A DNA stretch of 64,000 nt from Macrophomina tecta (Eukaryota > Ascomycota > Dothideomycetes > Botryosphaeriales > Botryosphaeriaceae): assembly GCA_024180945.1 (NCBI GenBank), contig JAKSGN010000042.1:1-64000 (forward strand), given 5' to 3'. Below the pieces are notes generated by a model that had not been told where the DNA came from, searched no databases, and was given only the letters and a program-made list of their open reading frames with translations. Position 1 is the first letter of the stretch, and each line of letters opens with the position of its first letter. The translations under genes were made by a program, and so were the position numbers. This document shows positions 52,167-61,900 of the stretch, piece after piece.

Positions 52167-54028
52167 ACGTGGTTTATCAGTGAGCGACGCATATCAGTAA
52201 GCGACGCACTTTTCCTTGGCGCCACCACCCTTCATCTTCCACACGCGTTTTTTCCACAACAAAACATGCAAGTCCAAACAACCGAAGCACGAATTATCTT
52301 AGCCATCGAAGCTATCCGAACATCCCGAAAACTCAGCCGCCGAGCCGCCGCAAAGGTCTATAACGTGCCCGAAGCAACGCTCCGCCATAGAATGAACGGC
52401 AGAACCGCAAAAACCGATTCCCGGCCCGCTATTCAGAATTTGACCGAGATCGAGGAGGATGTGATCGTTCAATATATCTTAGACCTAGATTCGCGAGGAT
52501 TTCCACCCTCGATCGAAGACGTGCGTGCAATGGCTGATCACATCCTCGCGTCGCGGGGCGCGCGACGCGTCGGAAAACTCTGGCCAAACCGCTTCATTAA
52601 GCGACGAGAAGAGCTGCGCACGCGTTTCTCTCGCGCCTACGACTTCCAGCGAGCCCTTTGCGAAGATCCCCAGCTTATAAGCGAATGGTTCAGCCTGTTC
52701 TCGAACATGCGGGCCAAATACGGCATCCAGGACTGCGATTTATACAACTTCGACGAGACCGGCTTTATGATGGGCATGATCTGCTCTTCTATGGTTGTTA
52801 CCCGTGCCGATCGACGCGGAAAAGGCAAGGCAATTCAGCCTGGCAATCGAGAATGGGCGACCGTGATTACCTGTATTAGTGGTGACGGCTTTGACGTGCC
52901 CCCGTTTTTGCTAGTTCAAGGCCAGTACCATCTCGCCAATTGGTACACCGAGGGCGGTCTTCCCGACTCCTGGCCTGTCAAGCCGACTTCTAATGGTTGG
53001 ACCGATAATGAGACGGGTCTAGATTGGATTAAGCACTTCGAGAAACATACTGCGGCGCGTACAAAGGGTGGTTACCGGATGTTGATACTCGACGGGCACG
53101 AGAGCCACCAATCAGTCGAATTCGAGGATTTCTGCAAGGCACATAACATTATTACTATCTGTCTACCTGCTCATTCATCCCACTTAACCCAGCCACTCGA
53201 CGTCGGCTTCTTCGGCCCGTTAAAAAAGGCATACGGCAAGGAAATCGGGTTGTTTGTCCGCGCGCATATCAACCATATCACCAAGGTCGAGTTCTTTTTG
53301 GCATTTCGCGCAGCATATAATGCTACAATGACCAAAGAAAACATTGCCGGTGGTTTTCGGAGTGCTGGACTTATTCCATTTGACCCGCAAGCCGTCATTT
53401 CTAAGCTAGATGTCAAGTTACGGACGCCAACACCCACGGGCACCCCTAACGCCAGCGCCGACCTTTGGGTCTCCCAGACGCCACACAACCCGACCGAGGC
53501 TATTTCGCAGTCCGAACTAGTTAAATCTCGGATTAGTGGTCACCAAGGAAGCTCCCCGACGCCTATTTTTTCCGCTGTCAAGCAAATGGCGAAGGGTTTG
53601 GAGGGAATGGCCCATACGGTAACCCTTTTGACCGAGGAGAACCGCGCGCTTCGAAAGGCAAATGAGGCACTTAGCAAGCGCCGGAGGGCTAAAAGAACAC
53701 GTGTCCGTAATGGAGGCGCACTAACCACGGAAGATGCGCGAGATATTCTAGCTCAGAAGAATGCTAAGGAGCAGGTAGCACGCGATAAGCGCGAAAATTG
53801 GGATGGCGGCGGAAAGAGGCCGGCGACCATACGGCGATGCGGCACCTGCGGCGAGCCCGGGCATAATGCACGAACATGCTAGGTCGAAGAAGTAATGTCC
53901 GATGTCCATAGTTCCGACTAATTTTAATTAATTTAAGCGATGTTGACTGCGCAATTCGGGTGAAGAGTGGTGGCGCCAAGGAAAAGTGCGTCGCTTACTG
54001 ATATGCGTCGCTCACTGATAAACCACGT
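52167..54028 (+). mobile_element. DD35D transposon T2, copy B
   Basis: 1862 bp with TA at 52165-52166 and 54029-54030, the same TIRs as copy A and opposite orientation. It cuts off the 5' end of LINE L3 on its left and adjoins a transposase fragment on its right. Confidence 0.93.
52266..53882 (+). CDS. T2-B transposase (DD35D with CCHC knuckle)
   Basis: The 538-residue product is residue for residue that of T2-A: helix-turn-helix domains, YNFDETGFMMG, MLILDGHESH, LTQPLDVGFF, coiled coil and C-terminal CGTCGEPGHNARTC. No stop or shift. The ATG at 52266 is the first after the TIR. Either copy could supply active enzyme for both and for related deleted copies. Confidence 0.93.
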   Translation: MQVQTTEARIILAIEAIRTSRKLSRRAAAKVYNVPEATLRHRMNGRTAKTDSRPAIQNLTEIEEDVIVQYILDLDSRGFPPSIEDVRAMADHILASRGARRVGKLWPNRFIKRREELRTRFSRAYDFQRALCEDPQLISEWFSLFSNMRAKYGIQDCDLYNFDETGFMMGMICSSMVVTRADRRGKGKAIQPGNREWATVITCISGDGFDVPPFLLVQGQYHLANWYTEGGLPDSWPVKPTSNGWTDNETGLDWIKHFEKHTAARTKGGYRMLILDGHESHQSVEFEDFCKAHNIITICLPAHSSHLTQPLDVGFFGPLKKAYGKEIGLFVRAHINHITKVEFFLAFRAAYNATMTKENIAGGFRSAGLIPFDPQAVISKLDVKLRTPTPTGTPNASADLWVSQTPHNPTEAISQSELVKSRISGHQGSSPTPIFSAVKQMAKGLEGMAHTVTLLTEENRALRKANEALSKRRRAKRTRVRNGGALTTEDARDILAQKNAKEQVARDKRENWDGGGKRPATIRRCGTCGEPGHNARTC

Positions 54029-54030
54029 TA

Positions 54031-54367
54031 ATGGGCGCACCTTCGAGTATATTGCGAGAAAGTTATCTTTGTTAATATGGTGGATTCCTTGGCGGACGCT
54101 TTCCTGAACCTCCTGACCGTACGAGCGCTTGAGGGGGGAGAAGTAGCTTACATTAAGCGGTTGGAGAAGATGCGATGTATGCGCAGGCATACAGAGCGTG
54201 ACGATATTATTTGCTATACAGTATTGGTCAAATTCGGGCGTTGCGTGGCTGCTGTGACTATCGAGGATGAGGAGACGGTAGGCTCCCTTCGTATAAGACT
54301 CTGTGTGCGTATTGAAGTGCTTGATTCATTCAAATCCGAGCTGGTCTGTCGTCCAGCCATTGCTGCT
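54031..54367 (-). pseudogene. Fragment of a further T-type transposase
   Basis: The minus strand reads NGWTTDQLGFE, stop (TGA for Trp), IKHFNTHTES, LLILDSHSSH (DSH where DGH is normal), CMPAHTSHLLQPLNVSYF (LNV for LDV) and GIHHINKDNF. It is part of the DDE_1 core only, with both second and third catalytic blocks altered. It is squeezed between T2-B and T3. Confidence 0.82.
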
Positions 54368-54369
54368 TA

Positions 54370-56225
54370 ACGTAGTTTACAAGCGAGCCGTCCATCCAAG
54401 CGAGCCGTCCACCCCACCAGCTTTCTACGCCTTCACACGCATATAGTTCAACAACGCATTAAAATATAATAAGAACAACAACTGTCCTAGCTTAAGAAGC
54501 CTCCCCAGTATCTTTTTGGCACGTACGAGAATTGTGCCCCGGCTCCCTACAGCGCCTACAGCGCGCTGTTTGCTGCCTACTCACACCAGATCGCGCCTTG
54601 CCTCGACGCATTTCGCCCTCAAGTTGCTCATTAACGTTCTTTTGAGTAAAAATTTCCTCGCCCTCTGCCTTTGTTAAGGTGTCTCGCTTCTGGATCCGCT
54701 TTCTTTTGCGCTGTTTACGCTTTGTGGCGGCCTCATTTGCCTTCTGAAGGCTGGACACCTGATCGCGTAACAAGACCATCTCATGCACCATCAGCTGAGC
54801 CCCCTTGGTAAGCCGATTAAGCGACTCAATGATTGAAGTAGGCGACGAATCTTGGTGCCTTTGAATCCGATCGCGAATTAGGGTTGATTGAGACTCTAGT
54901 TCTCGCGCATTGCTTGGTGTTTTCGACTCCCATAGAGCAGCCTCTGGGGCAGCTGGTGGTGTTGGCGTACGAAGCTTCACATCAAGCTTTGATAGCACCG
55001 CATCTGGGTCGTACGGTACTAGACCAGCTCCTCGAAAGCTTGCGCAGATGTTAGCCTTTGTAATTGACTTATCAAAGGCTGCTTTGAAGGCTGGTAGGAA
55101 CTCAAGCTTTGTGATATGGTTGATGTGGTTGCGCGCCAAGCCCCCAATCTGATCCCCATATGCCCGCTTCAACGGTGAGAAGCAGCCAACATCAAGCGGC
55201 TGGAGCAGGTGCGACGAATGGGGAGGCATGCAGAGGGTAATAATCTTCTCCTCCTTACAGATCGCCTGGAATTCAAGCGAGTTGTGGCTCTCGTGGCCGT
55301 CGATAATCAGCAGCCGATGCGTCCCCACCGTAAGCGCCTTCGTATGCTTGTTGAAGTGCTTTAGCCACGCAACCCCAAGCTCATTCGTTGTCCAGCCGTT
55401 GTCACTAACAGCGATGGCCCAATCGCCAGGTATATCGTCGTCCCCATACCAGGCAGAGAGGTGGTGCTTGGCCGCGAAGATGATGAATGGTGGAATCGCC
55501 CACCCAGCAGCGTTGATTCCTTGGATGACAGTCATCCACTCACGGTCGCCTGGCTGTACCGCCTTTGGTCGATTGCGCCTCTCTGAGCCTGTAACAACGA
55601 GCTGAGCCAATATTTTGCCTATCATAAAGCCAGTCTCGTCGAAGTTGTGGGTGTCTTCGTCAAGGATGCCGTACTTCTCTTTCGTACGCTGTACAAGCTT
55701 AAACCACTCGCTAAGGACCTTAGGATCCTCACACAAGGCCCGCTGGCGATCATATAGTCGATTTAATTGAGTTTTAAGCTGCGGAGTCCGCCCAACAAAG
55801 TTCATTGGCCAATGCGTGCCAACCTGGCCAGCAGCGCGCTCAGCAAGCAGTTCGTTAGCCATATCCCGCACTGCATCCAACGTAGGCGCAAAGCCTCGCG
55901 AATCTAGGTCAAGTATGTGTTGAATAATTACCTCCTCCTCGGCTTTTGTAAGCTTCTTCGAATTGGGCTCGCAATCGCGTCGTGAGGCGACTCCAGCACG
56001 TCGGTCGCGGAGCGTGGTTCGGGGGACGTCAAACGTTCGTGCAGCGCGTCTTTCGCTCTGAATCTGATTCGCATTTATAGCTGAGATAGCAAGGAAGATA
56101 TCTGTTTCGCTGCGAGTTGATCGAGTAGTGGTTGGTTGAGCCATTGTAGTTAAAAGGTGACGCGTCGCGTAAAGTTGGTGAGGGTGGCGGCTCGCTTGGA
56201 GTGGCGGCTCGCTTGTAAACTACGT
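54370..56225 (-). mobile_element. DD35D transposon T3
   Basis: 1856 bp, TA at 54368-54369 and 56226-56227. The TIRs begin ACGTAGTTTACAAGCGAGCC and hold the AAGCGAGCCGYC motif twice. Confidence 0.92.
54492..56144 (-). CDS. T3 transposase (DD35D with CCHC knuckle)
   Basis: 550 residues, open throughout. N-terminal helix-turn-helix (SERRAARTFDVPRTTLRDRR), CENPB-type domain (IQHILDLDSRGFAPT), catalytic blocks HNFDETGFMIG, LLIIDGHESH and LLQPLDVGCF, coiled coil (about 455-490) and knuckle CRRCREPGHNSRTC. Its closest relative here is the T5 fragment. Possibly active. Confidence 0.92.
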   Translation of the reverse strand: MAQPTTTRSTRSETDIFLAISAINANQIQSERRAARTFDVPRTTLRDRRAGVASRRDCEPNSKKLTKAEEEVIIQHILDLDSRGFAPTLDAVRDMANELLAERAAGQVGTHWPMNFVGRTPQLKTQLNRLYDRQRALCEDPKVLSEWFKLVQRTKEKYGILDEDTHNFDETGFMIGKILAQLVVTGSERRNRPKAVQPGDREWMTVIQGINAAGWAIPPFIIFAAKHHLSAWYGDDDIPGDWAIAVSDNGWTTNELGVAWLKHFNKHTKALTVGTHRLLIIDGHESHNSLEFQAICKEEKIITLCMPPHSSHLLQPLDVGCFSPLKRAYGDQIGGLARNHINHITKLEFLPAFKAAFDKSITKANICASFRGAGLVPYDPDAVLSKLDVKLRTPTPPAAPEAALWESKTPSNARELESQSTLIRDRIQRHQDSSPTSIIESLNRLTKGAQLMVHEMVLLRDQVSSLQKANEAATKRKQRKRKRIQKRDTLTKAEGEEIFTQKNVNEQLEGEMRRGKARSGVSRQQTARCRRCREPGHNSRTCQKDTGEAS

Positions 56226-56244
56226 TATTCATTAAGCTCGGCTA

Positions 56245-58105
56245 ACGTATTCCATAAGCGAGATGGCCACCCAAGCGAGATGGCCACTTTCCACCGCGGC
56301 GCGCCTCATCTACCTACAACATCAATTCCTCCACCACGAAAAATGGAATCCACTCAATACGAAGCCAGGATCAATTTAGCCCTCGAAGCTCACCAGAAAA
56401 ACAAAAATCTAAGCGTTAGAGCTGCGGCAAAGATCTATAACGTACAGCGTTCAACATTGCAAAACCGACGGGTCGGTAAGCCTGCACGACGCGATATTCC
56501 AGCCAACTCGCGCAAGCTTACGGATCTGGAAGAAAGAGCTGTAATTGAGCATATAGTCGAGCTATCTACGCGTTCATTTCCACCTAGGCTGCGCGGCGTG
56601 GAAGATATGGCCAACCAATTATTGCGCGCACGCGACGCGCCATGCGTCGGCAAGCACTGGGCCTCCAACTTTGTTAAGCGCCAACCAGAGCTGCGCACGC
56701 ATTTTTCTCGCAAATACGATTATCAGAGGGCCAAATGCGAAGATCCAAAGGTCATTTGCGAATGGTTTTCGCTTGTGGGAAACGTGAAAGCCAAGTACGG
56801 TATACTAGATGAGGATTCTTTCAACTTTGACGAGACTGGGTTTATGATGGGCATTATTTTTGCCGGCATGGTGGTAACCACTTCGGATGGTCGTGGCAAA
56901 GCTAAATTGGCCCAGCCTGGCAACCGGGAGTGGGCAACGGTTATCCAAGGCATTAATGCTCAAGGCTGGTCCATCCCTCCGTTCATCATTCTCGCGGCTC
57001 AACACCATCTTGCCAATTGGTATACGGAATGTAACCTGCCGCCTGATTGGGTTATTGCGACATCCAACAATGGCTGGACCACAAACGACATAGGCCTGGA
57101 TTGGATTAAACACTTCGATCGCCATACAGCAGCTCGAACAAAGGGCAAATATCGGTTGCTAGTACTCGATGGCCACGAAAGCCACCACTCGACCGCATTC
57201 GAGCTCTACTGCCAAGAGCATGACATTATCACTCTTTGCATGCCTCCACACTCCTCGCACTACCTCCAGCCATTAGATGTCAGCTGTTTTGGACCGCTAA
57301 AGCAGGCGTACGGTCGCCAGATCGAGGACTTAATGCGCGCGCATATCAATCACGTAAGCAAGCTCGAGTTCCTTTGCGCCTTCCGCACAGCCTTTTTTGC
57401 TTCTATGACGGAAAGAAACGTACGAAGTGGCTTTGTAGGAGCTGGGCTGGTACCGTACGATCCACAGAGGGTGCTTTCCAAGTTAGATGTACAGCTTCGG
57501 ACCCCGACTCCCCCAAACTCCCGGCCTAGCACGGCACAACCCTGGGTTTCAAAGACGCCGCAAAACCCTCGAGAGGCTACCTCGCAGTCGGAACTTATTA
57601 AGACTCGCATTTCCAACCACCAGAATAGCTCGCCAACGTCAATGTTTAATGCTATCAACCAGCTTGCGAAGGGGCCGAAAGCTATGATGCACGAGGTGGC
57701 TGTTCTTCGCGCAGAGAACTCCTCACTTCGCAAAGCCAACGAAGCATTAAGCAAGCGCCGGAGGGCCAAAAAGACACGCGTGCGACTTGGAGGATCACTT
57801 ACTATACAAGATGCACAGGACTCGTTGGATCAAAAGGATGTGGATGGGCAGATAGAGGAAGAAATGCGCCAAAGTAGTAGTCGTGTAGGCGGGGCTCGTA
57901 CGAACGTTCGGAGCTGTGGAATTTGCGGCAAACCCGGCCATAATGCGCGCACTTGCCAGAAAGCTGTAGAATCATCTAGTTCATTGATTTAAAGTGAAAT
58001 TATAGTAGATTTGTTGTGTTGTGGTAGAAAAATAGGACTTAATCAATTGGTGTTGGTGGAAAGTGGCCATCTCGCTTGGGTGGCCATCTCGCTTATGGAA
58101 TACGT
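56245..58105 (+). mobile_element. DD35D transposon T4
   Basis: 1861 bp, TA at 56243-56244 and 58106-58107. The TIRs start ACGTATTCCATAAGCGAGAT and hold AAGCGAGATGGCCAC twice. Only 15 bases separate its left TA from that of T3. Confidence 0.92.
56343..57992 (+). CDS. T4 transposase (DD35D with CCHC knuckle)
   Basis: 549 residues from the first ATG after the TIR (MESTQYEARINLALEAH). Helix-turn-helix (VRAAAKIYNVQRSTLQNRR), CENPB-type domain, catalytic FNFDETGFMMG, LLVLDGHESH and LQPLDVSCF, a coil similar to T2 (LRKANEALSKRRRAKKTRV) and knuckle CGICGKPGHNARTC. No disruption. It is closest to T2 in the coil and core, but its TIR motif differs. Confidence 0.92.
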   Translation: MESTQYEARINLALEAHQKNKNLSVRAAAKIYNVQRSTLQNRRVGKPARRDIPANSRKLTDLEERAVIEHIVELSTRSFPPRLRGVEDMANQLLRARDAPCVGKHWASNFVKRQPELRTHFSRKYDYQRAKCEDPKVICEWFSLVGNVKAKYGILDEDSFNFDETGFMMGIIFAGMVVTTSDGRGKAKLAQPGNREWATVIQGINAQGWSIPPFIILAAQHHLANWYTECNLPPDWVIATSNNGWTTNDIGLDWIKHFDRHTAARTKGKYRLLVLDGHESHHSTAFELYCQEHDIITLCMPPHSSHYLQPLDVSCFGPLKQAYGRQIEDLMRAHINHVSKLEFLCAFRTAFFASMTERNVRSGFVGAGLVPYDPQRVLSKLDVQLRTPTPPNSRPSTAQPWVSKTPQNPREATSQSELIKTRISNHQNSSPTSMFNAINQLAKGPKAMMHEVAVLRAENSSLRKANEALSKRRRAKKTRVRLGGSLTIQDAQDSLDQKDVDGQIEEEMRQSSSRVGGARTNVRSCGICGKPGHNARTCQKAVESSSSLI

Positions 58106-58107
58106 TA

Positions 58108-58260
58108 TTTAATTCACTAAGATTGGTTGCTCTGACCTGCATTTGCTTCATGTCGCTTAGCTTCTGGTCCAGAAAGCCCTAAGTTCTCGAGCCCGTTCTT
58201 ATGCACAGCCTCAGCCCGCTCCTAGCGACCGGCGCTTTCATGTGAAGTGGCCTCCCAATT
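58108..58260 (-). pseudogene. Relic of a LINE reverse-transcriptase region
   Basis: The minus strand reads GFLDQKLSDMKQMQVRATN, matching LGVFLDQKLSGKTHVQQLQARATT of L3. A stop precedes it. T4 has inserted at the TA on its edge. Confidence 0.5.
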
Positions 58261-58995
58261 GGTCTAGTAAGGGTTTTGTCTTCTTCATGATGCTTACCGC
58301 GTAGATGCGCAGAGCCATGGAGAGCACCCAGTGGGCAGGAATTGTATAAAGCGAGAATTGATGCATGCTGACTTGCAGTCGGTGCAGATGTGAGAGCGAA
58401 TGATGCTGGTCAGGGATGGGCGAGCAACTAGGCCGGGAAGATAATAACCTCGCCGTTGCCCCTCGCAGCGCCTTGCAGCTTTGCGCACGCGTGGAATGAT
58501 CGGGCTTCGGCTTTGTCTCCGATTTGACAGGTGCCTACCTCAGCCCAACCTGCTTCTGCCTGCACGGCGTTTGCACATCGAGCGTGCGTCGATCGGGCGG
58601 AAGAACGTAGTTACAGGCTCCCGTCAAAGTCTTCCCCCGTACTCGAATCCTCCGTCTGTCTTATCAAAAGACTATTAAAAAACAATGGGTTATAAGGCCT
58701 AGATGGCTCCTTTGAATCCACCATGTCCGCTTCAACGGGCGGTAGACGAACGCTTTCACGAATTTGACCACCATAGACTTAATATGTAAGTCGCGTGGAT
58801 TGACACCAGATAGATCCACGCATGCCCCCTCAGCGAAGCTGGCGCGCTGGGGCTTAATCCGTGTATATAATACTTGAATTGAGGCGCTATCGTAAAATCG
58901 ACAGTACCTCCCCATACTCCATGAAGCAAATCCGGCACTACTGCCTTATAATCCTACTCTAGAATGTCCTTCTGCAACCATTAAATGTTCCTCCA
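58261..58995. other. Helitron H2 3' flank
   Basis: No gene is seen. A hairpin GCCCCAGCG...CGCTGAGGGGGC at about 58827-58855 followed by CTATCTGG could be the Helitron 3' end (hairpin plus CTRR), but this is a guess. Confidence 0.3.
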
Positions 58996-61900
58996 CTAAA
59001 TGTATTGGTCCTTCCTCCTCTCGTAGTCGTGAGCTCTCATAATAGCAAGGTCGCCGCCTGTTCTCTTGCGCAGTTTCTCGTAGTTGATAGGCTCGTCAAA
59101 TAGAAGGCCACTCAACTGGCGGACGCGGGAGGCTACAACATAAGAAAGACCTCTGGAAAACTCGCGGTGATTAAGGTTTAGAACAGCCTTGTCAGTAGTG
59201 ACGCCCTGAGACTTGTGAATTGTGATAGCGTGAGCAACGGTGATAGGGAACTGAGTACGCTTGCAGGAACGGTTAGAGATAAAATAGTCGCGACGTGAGC
59301 GGAAGATAGGAACAACGGGCTTCCTATCAACTCGACGATAGAGATAAGGACCGTCTTCTTCATGGCCGTATTCGTTGAAGGCAATGAGAAGAGCCTGCGA
59401 AGGCGAAGCACGAGCATCCTCGGTGCCAGCGGGCCAGATGATGTTGGCAACCGTACCAAGAGCGCCATTAACAAGGCCACGTTCAGTCCATATGTTCTCA
59501 AGAAGCATAACACGGGGACCGACGCAGATTGGGAATTGCTTATGGAGGTTGCCCGCCTGATCAAACGACGCCTTCTCAGCCAAAGGTCCCTCATGGGTAG
59601 CATTTACCGAGAGAATTGGCTGAAGACAATCACGCATGAACTTGTGATTATGAGCATTAACGTACTCCTTCTGACCGTAGATACGAAGTGCGTTAGCAAA
59701 GCTGTCAGTCTCGGGCTGACGGAGGGTAGAGGAGACTCTAGAACTTAAGCGTGTTCCAGTGTTGGCGGGTAACCTTGTTGTTGTGCAATCCTTCGAGAGC
59801 ATCGCGAAAAGCAACAGCGGGTGGATCGATGCCCTGCTGTCTCATGATAGTGGTCAGCTCGCAAGAAACAGTGAATGCATGGCAAGCATTACGCCCTCCA
59901 ATCTCGTCGGGGTAAGCAAGAGGCTTTTGTCGCTAAATGGTAGAAGAGAGACTTATCAATCACAGGTGGAAGCTGGTAGAAGTCTCCACAGAGGATGATA
60001 TTGATCCCACCAAACGGTCGAATAGACTAACGGCGAAATACCTAGCGTAGGCGTTGATCAACCCAGTTAAGGAGCTTTAGGGATACCATAGACTTCTCAT
60101 CGATGACGAGATAGCGGCAGTTGCGGAAGGTTGCCTCAACATGAGCTGCATTCGCGTCGGTGAGTGGTGTGTAGTCTCCTTTAGTGGGAGTGCGCAGCAG
60201 GGAATGGAGGGTAGATCCATCCATCTTAGACGCCGCAACCCCTGTAGGAGCTGCGCGAATGATGGGATTTGGAAGATCATTTTGGGCAGCAAGTTCTTCG
60301 AGACGAGCAGACAGGACCCTGATGAGGTACGACTTCCCGGCACCAGCTTTGCCGTCGATGTTCATGTTAAGCTGCTGAGGTTGATCTTGAGAGCCTTGAG
60401 AGGTTCTGGACTGACGCTGTTCCCACCGAAGAGTCTGGGCGAAATGGGCCATGTAGAGGTCGAAAATCTTCCGCTGTTGTGAAGCAAGACTATCCTCAGC
60501 ACCCTGAGAGACAGGACCAACTACAGCGGCTTTAGGGTGCTGGATCTTCATTTCACTCTACCACTCAGAATGTAAATCAGGGTAGAGACCGATGTGCTGG
60601 TCCCAGTTATACTGACGGTCCAGTTCTGTCTCCGATGTTGTCAGGTCTTCAAGGCGAGTCACGTCACGAATGGGGAGCTGGCGTGCAAGCTCAGCCCAAT
60701 CTTCCTAAGTCAACTCCTGATCATCTTCGCCAAGCTCAAATTCGTCATCCTCTGCAGTAAGAGAGAGCTGATTCAGGTAATCCGGCTGGTACGGCCTGGG
60801 GTGTAGCTGGACGCAATGGTTCCAGGCCTGGCTCCAAGAATTGGCCGGGCAGTGGTAGGACATCAATGCATCAAGGTCGGAGAAGTCGTGATGGAGCATC
60901 ATCTTGACCCGACACCAGTCCTCGTAGTCTGGGCCGTTAGGATCAGGGCTGTACCTTGGGAAGTAGTTCAAGACGCGAGGCTTAGCGCGGGAGCGCCGAG
61001 TCCACCTGTTACTGGAGGCTCCAGCGAAGTTGATGTTCTGCAAGAAGTCCAGATAAGTTAGATGTCGTAGCCACTCAATCGTCTGATCCCGCTCCTTAAA
61101 TTTTTGGAGGAGCGTCTTCGTATGGCGAGTCTCTCCACCTTCGATACCGAAGCCAACAGGCTGTTCATGCTCAGGACGACAGTCAACGTTGAGGACATTA
61201 CGGGAGCCTTGCTGTAGAGGGAGGTTAAGGAGATGAGAGACCTCCTGAGCAGACCAATCTCTTTCGCCAAGAAGCCGATTCATAACCTTCGAAACTAGCG
61301 ATAGGAGAGGATATTAAGCACTGACCTGCGGCAAGACTTTCGCCAAGATGTCCTTGTAGGATGCGGACTTCGTCTCTGCCTTGCTGCAGTACTTGGCAAT
61401 GTAGTGAGTACTGCCTGAGACCCAGTGCATTGAGAGACATCTGTATTGGCGAGCCAACCGAGAGAGATGACGCGGTTGAAGTTGTTAAGCCACTGGTCAT
61501 TGCGAGGACCATCATACATGTGGTAGGTAGGGTTGAGGCTCCTCGTTACATGAGGCCCTTCATGGACATCCCTCGGGAAATAGAATCGACAGGCCATCTG
61601 GCCAGTAACCTTTCTCCTGCATAAGCAGTAGTCACTGTGGACGTGCTTTTGGACACGGTTGATAATGCCAGAGAGATACTGGAACGTGTTGGCTTGTTCG
61701 TCTGGAGCTGCCTGAAGAGGTGTATTTTCATACGCAGGAGCTGCCACCCGCTGCGGCTCAGGATTTTTAGAGGTGATGTGAACGCCCCAAAACTCAGCAA
61801 ATACCTTTTGAAGTTCTTCATCTTCAGCAAGGCCTTGGGTAGCCGGAGTGCCATCGCTAAAGACAAAGCCGTGATTGTGAGTGCTACCTCGAGCCTGCCA

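Noticed and set aside
58827..58870. Definite Helitron 3' terminus
   Set aside because: The hairpin is imperfect and no second copy is available to show where the element ends, so it is kept only as a guess.
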